Shown one piece after another: positions 1 to 5,589 of a stretch of 6,324 bases of DNA. Each line of letters opens with the position of its first letter. The stretch's first letter is position 1. The position numbers and the translations under genes are program-made. The notes beneath the pieces are model-generated. The model made no database searches and was not told the DNA's origin. It saw only the letters and a program-made list of their open reading frames with translations. Source of the stretch: an uncultured Clostridia bacterium (GTDB lineage Bacteria > Bacillota > Clostridia > Oscillospirales > Acutalibacteraceae); assembly GCA_937888485.1 (NCBI GenBank), contig CALAQQ010000038.1, forward strand, positions 1-6,324, in the 5' to 3' direction.

Positions 1-2
1 CA

Positions 3-107
3 TGGCACGGTCCCGATGCATGGAGAAGCGACGAAGAATGCTGGAGCTATGAATACGTATTCCGTGAAGTCGGCATACTGGCAAGACCGATAATCAAAAC
101 AAAATAA
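3..107 (+). CDS. 3' end of an unidentified gene (partial, cut by window edge)
   Basis: The third forward frame is open from the window edge to a TAA at 105-107, giving the last 34 residues of a protein that ends in ARPIIKTK. The piece is rich in Trp, Glu and Tyr (WHGPDAWRSDEECW...). Its codons (GAC GAA, TTC CGT, GTC GGC) resemble those of the genes downstream. It ends 5 nt before a strong terminator, which supports this frame over the other two: those stop earlier and give less protein-like sequence. I do not recognise the family. No start, domain or motif can be assigned from so short a tail. Confidence 0.55.
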   Translation, partial: WHGPDAWRSDEECWSYEYVFREVGILARPIIKTK

Positions 108-112
108 TCCTC

Positions 113-146
113 AACGGTTCTCTGTTAACGCAGGGAACCGTTTTTT
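113..146 (+). terminator. Intrinsic terminator of the upstream gene
   Basis: AACGGTTCTCTG (113-124) pairs with CAGGGAACCGTT (131-142) in a 12-bp stem with one G-U wobble and the 6-nt loop TTAACG. The stem runs into six T (141-146). It starts 5 nt after the stop codon at 105-107 and separates that gene from the promoter at 184. Confidence 0.93.
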
Positions 147-183
147 ATTAAGATTATGATAAAGAATTATTCTATAATAAAAC

Positions 184-212
184 TTGACACTCCCCTCTTT
201 TTATGTTATTAT
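184..212 (+). promoter_or_regulatory. Sigma-A promoter of the regulator-fucosidase operon
   Basis: A perfect -35 box TTGACA (184-189) and a -10 box TATTAT (207-212, five of six consensus bases) are separated by exactly 17 nt. The stretch before the -35 is A/T-rich, like an UP element. Transcription would begin near 219-220, leaving a leader of about 230 nt before the GTG at 450. No other promoter is needed for the two genes downstream, which overlap. Confidence 0.85.
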
Positions 213-218
213 TCTATT

Positions 219-270
219 GAACGCTGTTCGATAAACAAATTTGTTTATTGATTTTAATCAATAGTTATCG
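219..270. promoter_or_regulatory. Palindromic cluster at the start of the leader (candidate operator or RNA structure)
   Basis: Directly downstream of the -10 box lie several symmetric elements. GAAC-GCT-GTTC occupies 219-229. ATAAACAAATTTGTTTAT (231-248) is an 18-bp perfect palindrome. ATTGAT-TTTA-ATCAAT (247-262) is a short hairpin. CGATAA (229-234) and TTATCG (265-270) can pair around the latter. Symmetric sites overlapping a transcription start are typical of repressor operators. The XRE protein encoded next is the obvious candidate ligand, but that is inference. The same bases could instead form competing hairpins in the RNA. Confidence 0.55.
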
Positions 271-345
271 GCAGATATTTTTTGCCTTGTTTTCATTTTC
301 AATCATCGGTGAACACCTCCAAATATCACAATATACATAACAAAA

Positions 346-376
346 CCCGAACACCGCATCAGTAACGGTGTTCGGG
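346..376. promoter_or_regulatory. 11-bp hairpin in the leader, terminator-like on the minus strand
   Basis: CCCGAACACCG (346-356) and CGGTGTTCGGG (366-376) form a perfect 11-bp GC-rich stem with a 9-nt loop. On the plus strand no T-run follows, so it should not terminate the operon transcript. It is more likely a structural element of the leader. Read on the minus strand the stem is followed by TTTTGTTATG, so it could stop antisense transcription. Its left arm repeats GAACACC, also present at 311-317, which allows an alternative pairing with the right arm. Confidence 0.6.
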
Positions 377-435
377 GAGGCAAAGTTTTGCACAACTCAT
401 TTGAAAATTCACACACACTTCACATAATAATTCAG

Positions 436-443
436 AAAGGAGG
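436..443 (+). promoter_or_regulatory. Ribosome binding site deciding a GTG start
   Basis: AAAGGAGG, a near-perfect anti-16S match, sits 6 nt before GTG at 450-452. No in-frame ATG occurs until codon 10, which would cut into the N-terminal helix of the DNA-binding domain. GTG is therefore the best start for the regulator. Confidence 0.85.
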
Positions 444-449
444 AGTCTT

Positions 450-839
450 GTGTTTATACCTACCCCGTTCGGCGTTATGCTCAAGGAAAAACGTGAAAAC
501 GCCAAGCTTTCACAGGGTGAACTTGCTGAAGTGCTTAATAAAACAGCACAATACATCAGTAACATCGAAAAAGGCAAAAACAACTCTCCTCCCGATGACA
601 CCGATATTTTTCTTCTTATCAATAAGCTTAATCTTGCGGGCGACGATGCCGAGAAATTCAGGCTTCTTGCCTATGCAGACAGAGGTATGCTTCCTCCCGA
701 AATGTTCCGTTATGTGCTTGACAGACCGGCATTGATTGGTCTTATAAACTACGCTGTCAGCAACGGAGTTTCCGAGGAATACTGGAGCTTTCTTCTTCAA
801 AAAACCACTACGGAAAAAGGATGGATTCATAATGAGTAA
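450..839 (+). CDS. XRE-family helix-turn-helix transcriptional regulator
   Basis: A 129-residue cytoplasmic DNA-binding protein. Residues 7-45 form a Cro/C1-type helix-turn-helix: LKEKRENAKLSQGELAEVLN is followed by the recognition helix TAQYISNIEKGKN (32-44), with the family's usual S/N-I-E-x-G ending. Residues 46-129 are mostly helical, with ADRGMLPPEMFRYVLD and a tail EEYWSFLLQK, and match no ligand domain I can name. The start is GTG, set by a strong ribosome binding site at 436-443. The stop overlaps the fucosidase start by 8 nt, so the two genes are co-transcribed and probably translationally coupled. The protein most likely controls its own promoter at 184-212 through the adjacent palindromes, and with it the fucosidase. 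Target and inducer are inference. The family assignment is secure. Confidence 0.93.
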   Translation: MFIPTPFGVMLKEKRENAKLSQGELAEVLNKTAQYISNIEKGKNNSPPDDTDIFLLINKLNLAGDDAEKFRLLAYADRGMLPPEMFRYVLDRPALIGLINYAVSNGVSEEYWSFLLQKTTTEKGWIHNE

Positions 840-2253
840 AACACCCGATTATATTAAATATGCCGCTTCAATCGTTCCTAGTGAACGTCAGCTCAAATGG
901 CAGGAGCTTGAATTTTATGCTTTCTTCCATTTCGGAATCAACACATTCACAAATTCCGAATGGGGCAACGGCAACGAAGACCCCGAATTATTCAATCCTG
1001 AAAAGCTTGACTGCCGTCAGTGGGTCAAAATCTGTCAGCTTGCAGGAATGAAAGGTGTTATCCTCACCTGCAAACATCACGACGGTTTTTGTTTATGGCC
1101 TTCTGCGTACACCGACCACAGCGTTCGTTCAAGCAAATGGAAAGACGGTAAGGGCGACGTTGTTGCGGAATGTGCAAAAGCCTGCAAGGAATTCGGGCTT
1201 AAATTCGGCGTTTATCTTTCACCCTGGGACAGACATGAGCCCTCCTACGGTTCAGGCGAAGCATATAACCGTTTCTTCCTCAATCAGCTTCGTGAACTTC
1301 TTACCGGATACGGCGAACTTTTCTGTGTTTGGTTTGACGGTGCATGCGGTGAAGGCCCTAACGGTAAAGTTCAGCAGTATGACTGGGAAAGTTATTATAA
1401 ATTAATCCGCGAACTTCAGCCGGATGCAACCATTAGTATTACCGGTCCGGACGTGCGTTGGTGCGGTAACGAAGCAGGTGTCTGCCGTGCAAGTGAATGG
1501 AGCGTTGTTCCGTATTGGCATTCAAACCACGAAATAATTGCAGCGGCAAGTCAGAAAGATGTTTCAAAACCGCCTAAAAAGATAAATCCCACTGCCCTTG
1601 ATCTTGGCAGCAGGAAAGCAATCAAAAAATGCAATAAGCTTATATGGTACCCTGCAGAGGTTGATGTTTCGATAAGAAAAGGCTGGTTCTATCACCCGGA
1701 GGAGGATTATTCCGTAAAACCCCTTTCAAAGCTTATGGAAATATATTATAACTCCGTCGGTTCAAATGCCAACTTCCTTCTCAACATTCCTCCGACACCC
1801 GAAGGAAAAATTCATGAAAAAGACATGGAAACTCTCCTTTCAATGGGTGCGCAGCTTGAAATTGATTTCAACGAAAACCTTGCAGAAGGTTCAATTATAA
1901 CCGATAACCGCCATCTTGACAGCAAACATACAGGTCAGATGGCACTCGAAAACGACCCTGATAAATACTGGCATTCAGGTGATAATCCCGACGGCTCCGA
2001 GCTTGTTCTCGACCTCGGAGACGAATACGATATCGACAAAATTGTTCTCGGCGAACACATAAAAACAGGTCAGCAGATAGAAAAATTCACCCTTTACGCA
2101 ATGGTAAAGGGCAAATGGAAAAAATTCGGCTCGGGAACAACAATCGGATATAAGAAAATCTGCCGATTTGACGAAACAAGAGTCCGTTATTTTAAACTCG
2201 TTATAAACAAATCGAGATGCTTTGCAACTATCTCGAAATTTGAGGCATATTAA
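832..2253 (+). CDS. Alpha-L-fucosidase, GH29 (probably subfamily B) with C-terminal discoidin-like domain
   Basis: A 473-residue glycoside hydrolase that should release L-fucose from oligosaccharides with retention of configuration. Residues 12-345 are the GH29 barrel: FFHFGINTFT (31-40), KHHDGFCLWPS (81-91), and VWFDGA with the expected nucleophile Asp169. GNEAG holds Glu214, the likely acid/base by position, 45 residues after the nucleophile as I recall for a characterised subfamily B enzyme. E-V-D-V-S-I-R-K-G-W-F-Y-H (276-288) is typical of subfamily B, which prefers alpha-1,3/1,4-fucosyl branches. Residues about 352-473 resemble an F5/8 type C (CBM32-like) domain: ENDPDKYWHSG, LVLDLGDEYDIDKIVL, and the ending RYFKLVINKSRCFATISKFE. 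There is no signal peptide, so it probably acts on imported oligosaccharides. AAAGGA at 816-821 lies 10 nt before the ATG, inside the regulator gene. Its stop overlaps that of the convergent gene. Confidence 0.95.
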   Translation: MSKTPDYIKYAASIVPSERQLKWQELEFYAFFHFGINTFTNSEWGNGNEDPELFNPEKLDCRQWVKICQLAGMKGVILTCKHHDGFCLWPSAYTDHSVRSSKWKDGKGDVVAECAKACKEFGLKFGVYLSPWDRHEPSYGSGEAYNRFFLNQLRELLTGYGELFCVWFDGACGEGPNGKVQQYDWESYYKLIRELQPDATISITGPDVRWCGNEAGVCRASEWSVVPYWHSNHEIIAAASQKDVSKPPKKINPTALDLGSRKAIKKCNKLIWYPAEVDVSIRKGWFYHPEEDYSVKPLSKLMEIYYNSVGSNANFLLNIPPTPEGKIHEKDMETLLSMGAQLEIDFNENLAEGSIITDNRHLDSKHTGQMALENDPDKYWHSGDNPDGSELVLDLGDEYDIDKIVLGEHIKTGQQIEKFTLYAMVKGKWKKFGSGTTIGYKKICRFDETRVRYFKLVINKSRCFATISKFEAY

Positions 2254-2591
2254 TCCCAGGTTTTCCAGACTTCAGGGCAATAACCAACGGTTGCCTGCTT
2301 ACCGTTTCTGACAATGGGAGTTTTGAAAAGCTCGCCGTATTCAAGAAGCTTTTCTTCAACAGCCTCCTTGCTTGCAAGATACTTGATGAAATGCTTTTCA
2401 TAAGCCTTTGATTTTTCGTCAATCAACGCTTCCATTGAACCGACGGCTTGTTTAACGCTGTTGTATTCGCCCTTGCTGAAATTTTTCTGGGCGAGGTCAA
2501 TAAACTGAAATTTTATTCCTCTCTCCTTGAAATATCTCTGAGCCTTTTTGGTGTCAAAGCATTTATTTGTTCCGAAAATCTGTATATTCAT
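2250..2591 (-). CDS. ArsC/Spx-family thioredoxin-fold protein (arsenate reductase-like)
   Basis: A 113-residue protein of the ArsC/Spx/YffB family, near the family's usual length. It opens with beta-strand MNIQIFG, then N-K-C11-F-D-T-K-K-A-Q-R-Y-F-K-E-R-G. The Cys lies where ArsC has its catalytic Cys and Spx its first redox Cys, but the second Spx Cys is replaced by Thr14 (CxxT). The cis-Pro segment TPIVRNGK (91-98) and the C-terminal G-Y-x-P-E-V-W complete the fold. The only other cysteine is Cys105. Such proteins are often annotated arsenate reductase without evidence; no ars genes or arsenic transporter are nearby, so the function is open. AAGGAG lies 7 nt before the ATG. The gene converges on the fucosidase with overlapping stops, and diverges from cca over a 29-bp gap. 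Confidence 0.88.
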   Translation of the reverse strand: MNIQIFGTNKCFDTKKAQRYFKERGIKFQFIDLAQKNFSKGEYNSVKQAVGSMEALIDEKSKAYEKHFIKYLASKEAVEEKLLEYGELFKTPIVRNGKQATVGYCPEVWKTWD

Positions 2592-2620
2592 AAAAAATCT
2601 CCTTTTGAGGTTATACTATT
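2592..2620. promoter_or_regulatory. 29-bp gap between divergent genes
   Basis: This is all that separates the starts of the ArsC-like gene (minus) and cca (plus). It holds the minus-strand ribosome binding site (CTCCTTTT on the plus strand, AAAAGGAG on the minus) and a weak plus-strand GAGG at 2607-2610, 10 nt before the cca ATG. There is no room for complete promoters, so each gene's -35 and -10 boxes must lie inside the other's coding sequence. On the minus strand TTGACT, from inside cca, lies upstream of CATAAT at a 20-nt spacing. That is suggestive but not convincing. Confidence 0.6.
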
Positions 2621-3961
2621 ATGGTAATAAATATTCCCTCACAAGTCAATAGAGCAATTGAAATTCTCAGCAACAGCGGATATTCTGCCTATATTGTCGG
2701 GGGTGCGGTACGTAATATCATAATGGATATACCTGTTAACGACTGGGATATAACAACGTCGGCACTTCCCGATGAAATTCTTGAACTTTTCGGAGATTAC
2801 AGAACAATCGAAACAGGAATAAAACACGGTACGGTGACTGTCATTATCGACGGAATCCCCCTTGAAATAACAACATTCCGCATAGAAAAGGGTTATTCGG
2901 ACAACCGTCATCCCGATAAGGTTGATTTTACTGACCGAGTTGAAGATGATTTGTCACGAAGAGATTTTACGGTAAACGCCGTAGCATATTCACCTCAGAA
3001 AGGCTTCGTTGACCCATTCGGCGGATGTGAGGATATAAAAGAAAAAATTATACGGTGTGTCGGAACTCCCGATACACGATTCGGAGAGGATGCTCTCAGA
3101 ATACTGCGTGCATTGAGATTCGCTTCTGTTCTCGGATTTGAAATTGACACGGAAACCGCAGAAAGTGTACACAAAAACAAGCATCTTCTCAAAAACATCT
3201 CGGTTGAAAGAATTTTTGTTGAGCTGTCAAAGCTTCTGTGCGGTAAAAAAGCGGGAGATATTCTTCGGGAATATAAAGATGTGATTTTCTTTATTTTACC
3301 TGAGCTTGAACCGATGAACAACTGTATTCAGAATCACGAAAGACATATTTATGATGTATGGAATCATACGGTCAGGACAATCGAATCAATACCTCCCGAA
3401 CCGGAACTCAGATTTGCCATGCTTTTCCATGATTCTGGAAAACCGTATTGCAAAACAACCGATGAAAACGGCACAGACCATTTTTATTCACACAGTAAAA
3501 TCAGTAAAAAGATTGCTTCAGATACATTATCACGGCTGAAAACATCGAACAAATTCATGGATGCGGTTGGCAATCTTGTTGAATATCACAGTTTTACACC
3601 TGATAAAATAAGCAAAAAAACATTTAAAAAATATATCGCAAATCTCGGAATTGAAACATTCGAAAAACTGTTTCTTATAAGAGAAGCCGACATTCTGGCG
3701 CAGAATCCGAAGTTTCACGCCGAAAATCTTGAACAAAACGAAATCGGAAAAAAAGTTCTTGAAGAAATAAAAAGCGATGAATCATGCTTTAAAATAAGCG
3801 ACCTTGCCGTCAACGGCAAAAAGCTTGCAGATATAGGAATCCCGCCTTCCCCTGCCATGGGAAAGATTATGAAAACACTTCTTGATGAAGTTATGGATGA
3901 AAAATTGCCCAACGATGAAAGTGCATTAACCGAAAGGGCAAAACAGCTTGCAGGGCTGTGA
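2621..3961 (+). CDS. cca: CCA-adding tRNA nucleotidyltransferase (class II, with HD domain)
   Basis: A 446-residue cytoplasmic enzyme that builds or repairs the 3'-CCA end of tRNAs without a template. The N-terminal nucleotidyltransferase head has YIVGGAVRN (24-32), the metal-binding DWD with Asp41 and Asp43, and TVTVIIDGIPLEITTFR (71-87). RRDFTVNAVAY (113-123) follows. The nucleotide-recognition motif EDALRILRALRFA (156-168) matches the class II EDxxR pattern. SVERIFVELSKLL (194-206) is the neck. Residues about 245-325 carry an HD phosphohydrolase-like domain with His249, His270-Asp271 and His323. The tail IGIPPSPAMGKIMKTLLDEV resembles the conserved end of bacterial CCA/poly(A) polymerase family members. 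All key residues are present and the length is normal. A poly(A) polymerase role is possible but less likely in this class. It forms an operon with the gene at 3973. Confidence 0.95.
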   Translation: MVINIPSQVNRAIEILSNSGYSAYIVGGAVRNIIMDIPVNDWDITTSALPDEILELFGDYRTIETGIKHGTVTVIIDGIPLEITTFRIEKGYSDNRHPDKVDFTDRVEDDLSRRDFTVNAVAYSPQKGFVDPFGGCEDIKEKIIRCVGTPDTRFGEDALRILRALRFASVLGFEIDTETAESVHKNKHLLKNISVERIFVELSKLLCGKKAGDILREYKDVIFFILPELEPMNNCIQNHERHIYDVWNHTVRTIESIPPEPELRFAMLFHDSGKPYCKTTDENGTDHFYSHSKISKKIASDTLSRLKTSNKFMDAVGNLVEYHSFTPDKISKKTFKKYIANLGIETFEKLFLIREADILAQNPKFHAENLEQNEIGKKVLEEIKSDESCFKISDLAVNGKKLADIGIPPSPAMGKIMKTLLDEVMDEKLPNDESALTERAKQLAGL

Positions 3962-3967
3962 AAGGAG
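3961..3967 (+). promoter_or_regulatory. Ribosome binding site fixing the start of the FemX-type gene
   Basis: AAAGGAG begins on the last A of the cca stop codon (TGA 3959-3961) and lies 5 nt before ATG 3973. A GTG at 3958-3960 is in frame and gives a longer reading, but it would place this site inside the coding sequence and has no site of its own. The ATG is therefore the preferred start. Confidence 0.85.
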
Positions 3968-3972
3968 CTATT

Positions 3973-5019
3973 ATGGAAATTGTAAAAATCGAGAACGCAC
4001 AGGAATTTGATAAGTTTCTGTGCAGTCACCCCAAAGGACATATGCAGCAGTCATCAGCATGGGGTAACGTAAAAAAAGAATGGGAATGGACAGGCTTCGT
4101 TGCCCGTAACAAAAGCGGAGAAATAAAAGGAGTCTGCTCTGTTTTACTCCGTCAGATACCCATGACTCCGTTCAAGATGATGTATTCTCCCAGAGGACCC
4201 GTCTGCGACCTTGACGACATGGAAACGGTAACAGAACTTCTCACAGCCGCCAAGGAATACGGAATAAAAAACAAGGCATACACTTTCAAAATAGACACCG
4301 ACACCCTTGCTTCAAACACAAAATATATTTCTCTTCTTGAAAACATGGGATTCACTTTCAAGGAACACAGCGCAAGCTTTGACACCATCCAGTCGAGATA
4401 TATTTTCAGACTTGACATAGGCGGCAAAACGGAAGATGAACTCATGGCATCCTTCCATCCCAAAACGCGCTACAACATCCGTCTTGCCGCAAGAAAGGGC
4501 GTTACGGTTGAGGTCAGGGGTGCGGAGGCATGTGAGGAATTCCACAAGCTGATGCTCGTTACGGGTTCAAGAGATAATTTTGTTACCCGCGATGCATCGT
4601 ATTTCAAAAGAATCATGGACGCATTCGGAGATAACGCACGGATTTATCTCGCATATTACGAGGGGAAACCAATCGCAGGTGCACTTGATGTTCTCTGCGG
4701 CGACAAGGTATGGTATGTTTACGGTGCAAGTTCAAATGAATACCGTAACGTTATGCCCAACCATATTGTTCAATGGGAAATGATTAAATGGGCAATGGAA
4801 AGCGGCTGCAAATACTACGATTTCAGAGGCGGATATCCCGACGAAAACAATCCCTTGCACGGCATTTTCAAATTCAAGCGCGGCTTCTGCAACGACTATA
4901 TGGAGCTCATGGGTGAAGCTGACCTTATCATCGACAAATTCGGATTTACAGCTGTAAATGCGGCACAGAAGCTTGCAAAATCCACCCGTAAAATCAGAGC
5001 TAAAATTCTTAACAGATAA
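3973..5019 (+). CDS. FemAB/FemX-family peptidoglycan aminoacyltransferase
   Basis: A 348-residue enzyme of the FemX/FemA/MurM family, which moves amino acids from aminoacyl-tRNA onto the lipid II stem peptide on the inner face of the membrane. It has two GNAT-like halves. The first has HMQQSSAWG (23-31), FVARNKSGEIKGV (42-54) and MMYSPRGPV (69-77). KTRYNIRLAARKGV (164-177) leads into the second half, which has IYLAYYEGKPIAGAL (224-238), WYVYGASSNEYRN (247-259), then YYDFRGG (281-287) and HGIFKFKRGF (296-305). No long coiled-coil arm interrupts the second half, so it resembles short FemX-type members more than staphylococcal FemA/FemB. The amino acid added cannot be read from sequence. It lies 11 nt after cca; both use tRNA, but linkage of the pathways is inference. 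A terminator follows at 5066. Confidence 0.92.
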   Translation: MEIVKIENAQEFDKFLCSHPKGHMQQSSAWGNVKKEWEWTGFVARNKSGEIKGVCSVLLRQIPMTPFKMMYSPRGPVCDLDDMETVTELLTAAKEYGIKNKAYTFKIDTDTLASNTKYISLLENMGFTFKEHSASFDTIQSRYIFRLDIGGKTEDELMASFHPKTRYNIRLAARKGVTVEVRGAEACEEFHKLMLVTGSRDNFVTRDASYFKRIMDAFGDNARIYLAYYEGKPIAGALDVLCGDKVWYVYGASSNEYRNVMPNHIVQWEMIKWAMESGCKYYDFRGGYPDENNPLHGIFKFKRGFCNDYMELMGEADLIIDKFGFTAVNAAQKLAKSTRKIRAKILNR

Positions 5020-5065
5020 ATCTTTCTTGTCGGAATTCATGTCCCGGCAGTTCAAATCCTCCATA

Positions 5066-5102
5066 AACAACAAGGCAGCACAAACCGTGCTGCCTTGTTG
5101 TT
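5066..5102. terminator. Strong, possibly bidirectional intrinsic terminator
   Basis: A perfect 16-bp stem, left arm 5066-5081 (AACAACAAGGCAGCAC) and right arm 5087-5102, encloses the loop AAACC. On the plus strand it is followed by a T-rich tract with TTTTTT at 5113-5118, and it ends the cca-FemX operon 46 nt after the stop. On the minus strand the stem runs into GTTTATGG, a weaker T-tract. It lies 7 nt beyond the minus-strand stop codon at 5110-5112, so it could serve both directions. Confidence 0.93.
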
Positions 5103-5109
5103 ATTTATA

Positions 5110-5190
5110 TTATTTTTTCTTGATTCTTAACCAGTATTCCTTTGATGCCTGCTCCATTTTATTATCGCCGAATTCATAATACTTTTTGTT
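5110..5190 (-). pseudogene. C-terminal tail of an unidentified minus-strand gene, probably cut off
   Basis: On the minus strand a frame reads KKYYEFGDNKMEQASKEYW and then L-R-I-K-K-K and TAA at 5110-5112. It is Lys/Glu/Tyr-rich, like a natural protein C-terminus, and its stop sits 7 nt before the bidirectional hairpin. The frame stays open further right, but from about 5200 the plus strand clearly encodes a permease in the codon-aligned antisense frame, so the right limit given here is approximate. No start codon or family can be assigned. The alternative is that this is only a shadow of the permease's first membrane segment. I favour a real gene tail ending at a join, with moderate confidence. 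Confidence 0.4.
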
Positions 5191-5589
5191 CTTGTTCTCG
5201 CAGGCTTTGTATGCGGAAAAGCAAAGCTCATAAGCGAACAGGGTATCAAAACTCTTACCAATGTAGTTTTGTATCTGGCAACTCCTTGTGTAATTATAAC
5301 TTCTTATATACGCAAGTTCAGCGTGTTGCTTCTCGGAGATTTACTTATAAGTCTGGGCATATCTTTTCTAATACACATCATAGGCATTGTAGTTGCCGCT
5401 TTGGTGTTTCCTGCAAAGAACCGCACAGACAAAAGTGCAGTTATGCACTATGCCATAGTGTTTTCAAATGCAGGCTATATGGGAATTCCCGTAATAAGCG
5501 ACGTTTTGGGTGAAGAGTGTGCAATATACGCAACCTTCTACGTAGTGTGGTTCAACATCTTCTGCTATTCATTGGGCAGACTTATGTAT
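5173..5589 (+). pseudogene. N-terminal half of an auxin efflux carrier (AEC)-family permease, fragment
   Basis: The frame is open from 5146, and AEC-like sequence is clear from about 5173. It shows ILFVLVLAGFVCGKAKLISE, then QGIKTLTNVVLYLATPCVII, a long hydrophobic run around LLISLGISFLIHIIGIVVAA, then IVFSNAGYMGIPVI and YATFYVVWFNIFCYSLG. These match the first five membrane segments of AEC transporters, which normally have about ten segments and 300 or more residues. The second half is absent: from about 5584 the frame continues into a protease. The 5' end is also defective, with no in-frame ATG and no ribosome binding site. An ATG at 5145 is out of frame by one base, as if a C had been inserted after it. 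TTG at 5269 is the first NTG codon past the first segment and would discard it. The piece is best read as a remnant or assembly join. Confidence 0.7.

Noticed and set aside
173..178. A perfect TATAAT just upstream of the assigned promoter
   Set aside because: No acceptable -35 box lies 16-18 nt before it and there is no extended -10. The TTGACA-17-TATTAT promoter eleven bases further on is far stronger. It may only add to the A/T-rich upstream region.
346..376. Leader hairpin as a plus-strand attenuator
   Set aside because: The bases after the right arm are GAGGCAAAG with no T-run, so it should not terminate the operon transcript by itself.
359..830. Minus-strand and second-frame open frames across the regulator gene
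   Set aside because: They overlap the recognisable helix-turn-helix gene, lack ribosome binding sites and show no family features.
3958..3972. GTG at 3958 as the start of the FemX-type gene
   Set aside because: It overlaps the cca stop, has no ribosome binding site of its own, and places the strong AAAGGAG inside the gene. ATG 3973 fits the usual spacing.
5170..5175. EcoRI site GAATTC near the suspected join, as a sign of cloning artefact
   Set aside because: The same hexamer occurs several times in the window inside intact genes, so its presence here proves nothing.
5142..5513. Forward frame of 123 codons overlapping the permease fragment
   Set aside because: Its translation is rich in Cys, Arg, His and Ser with no family resemblance, and it is out of frame with the clear AEC sequence. 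It is a shadow, although its ATG at 5145 may be the original permease start displaced by one base.
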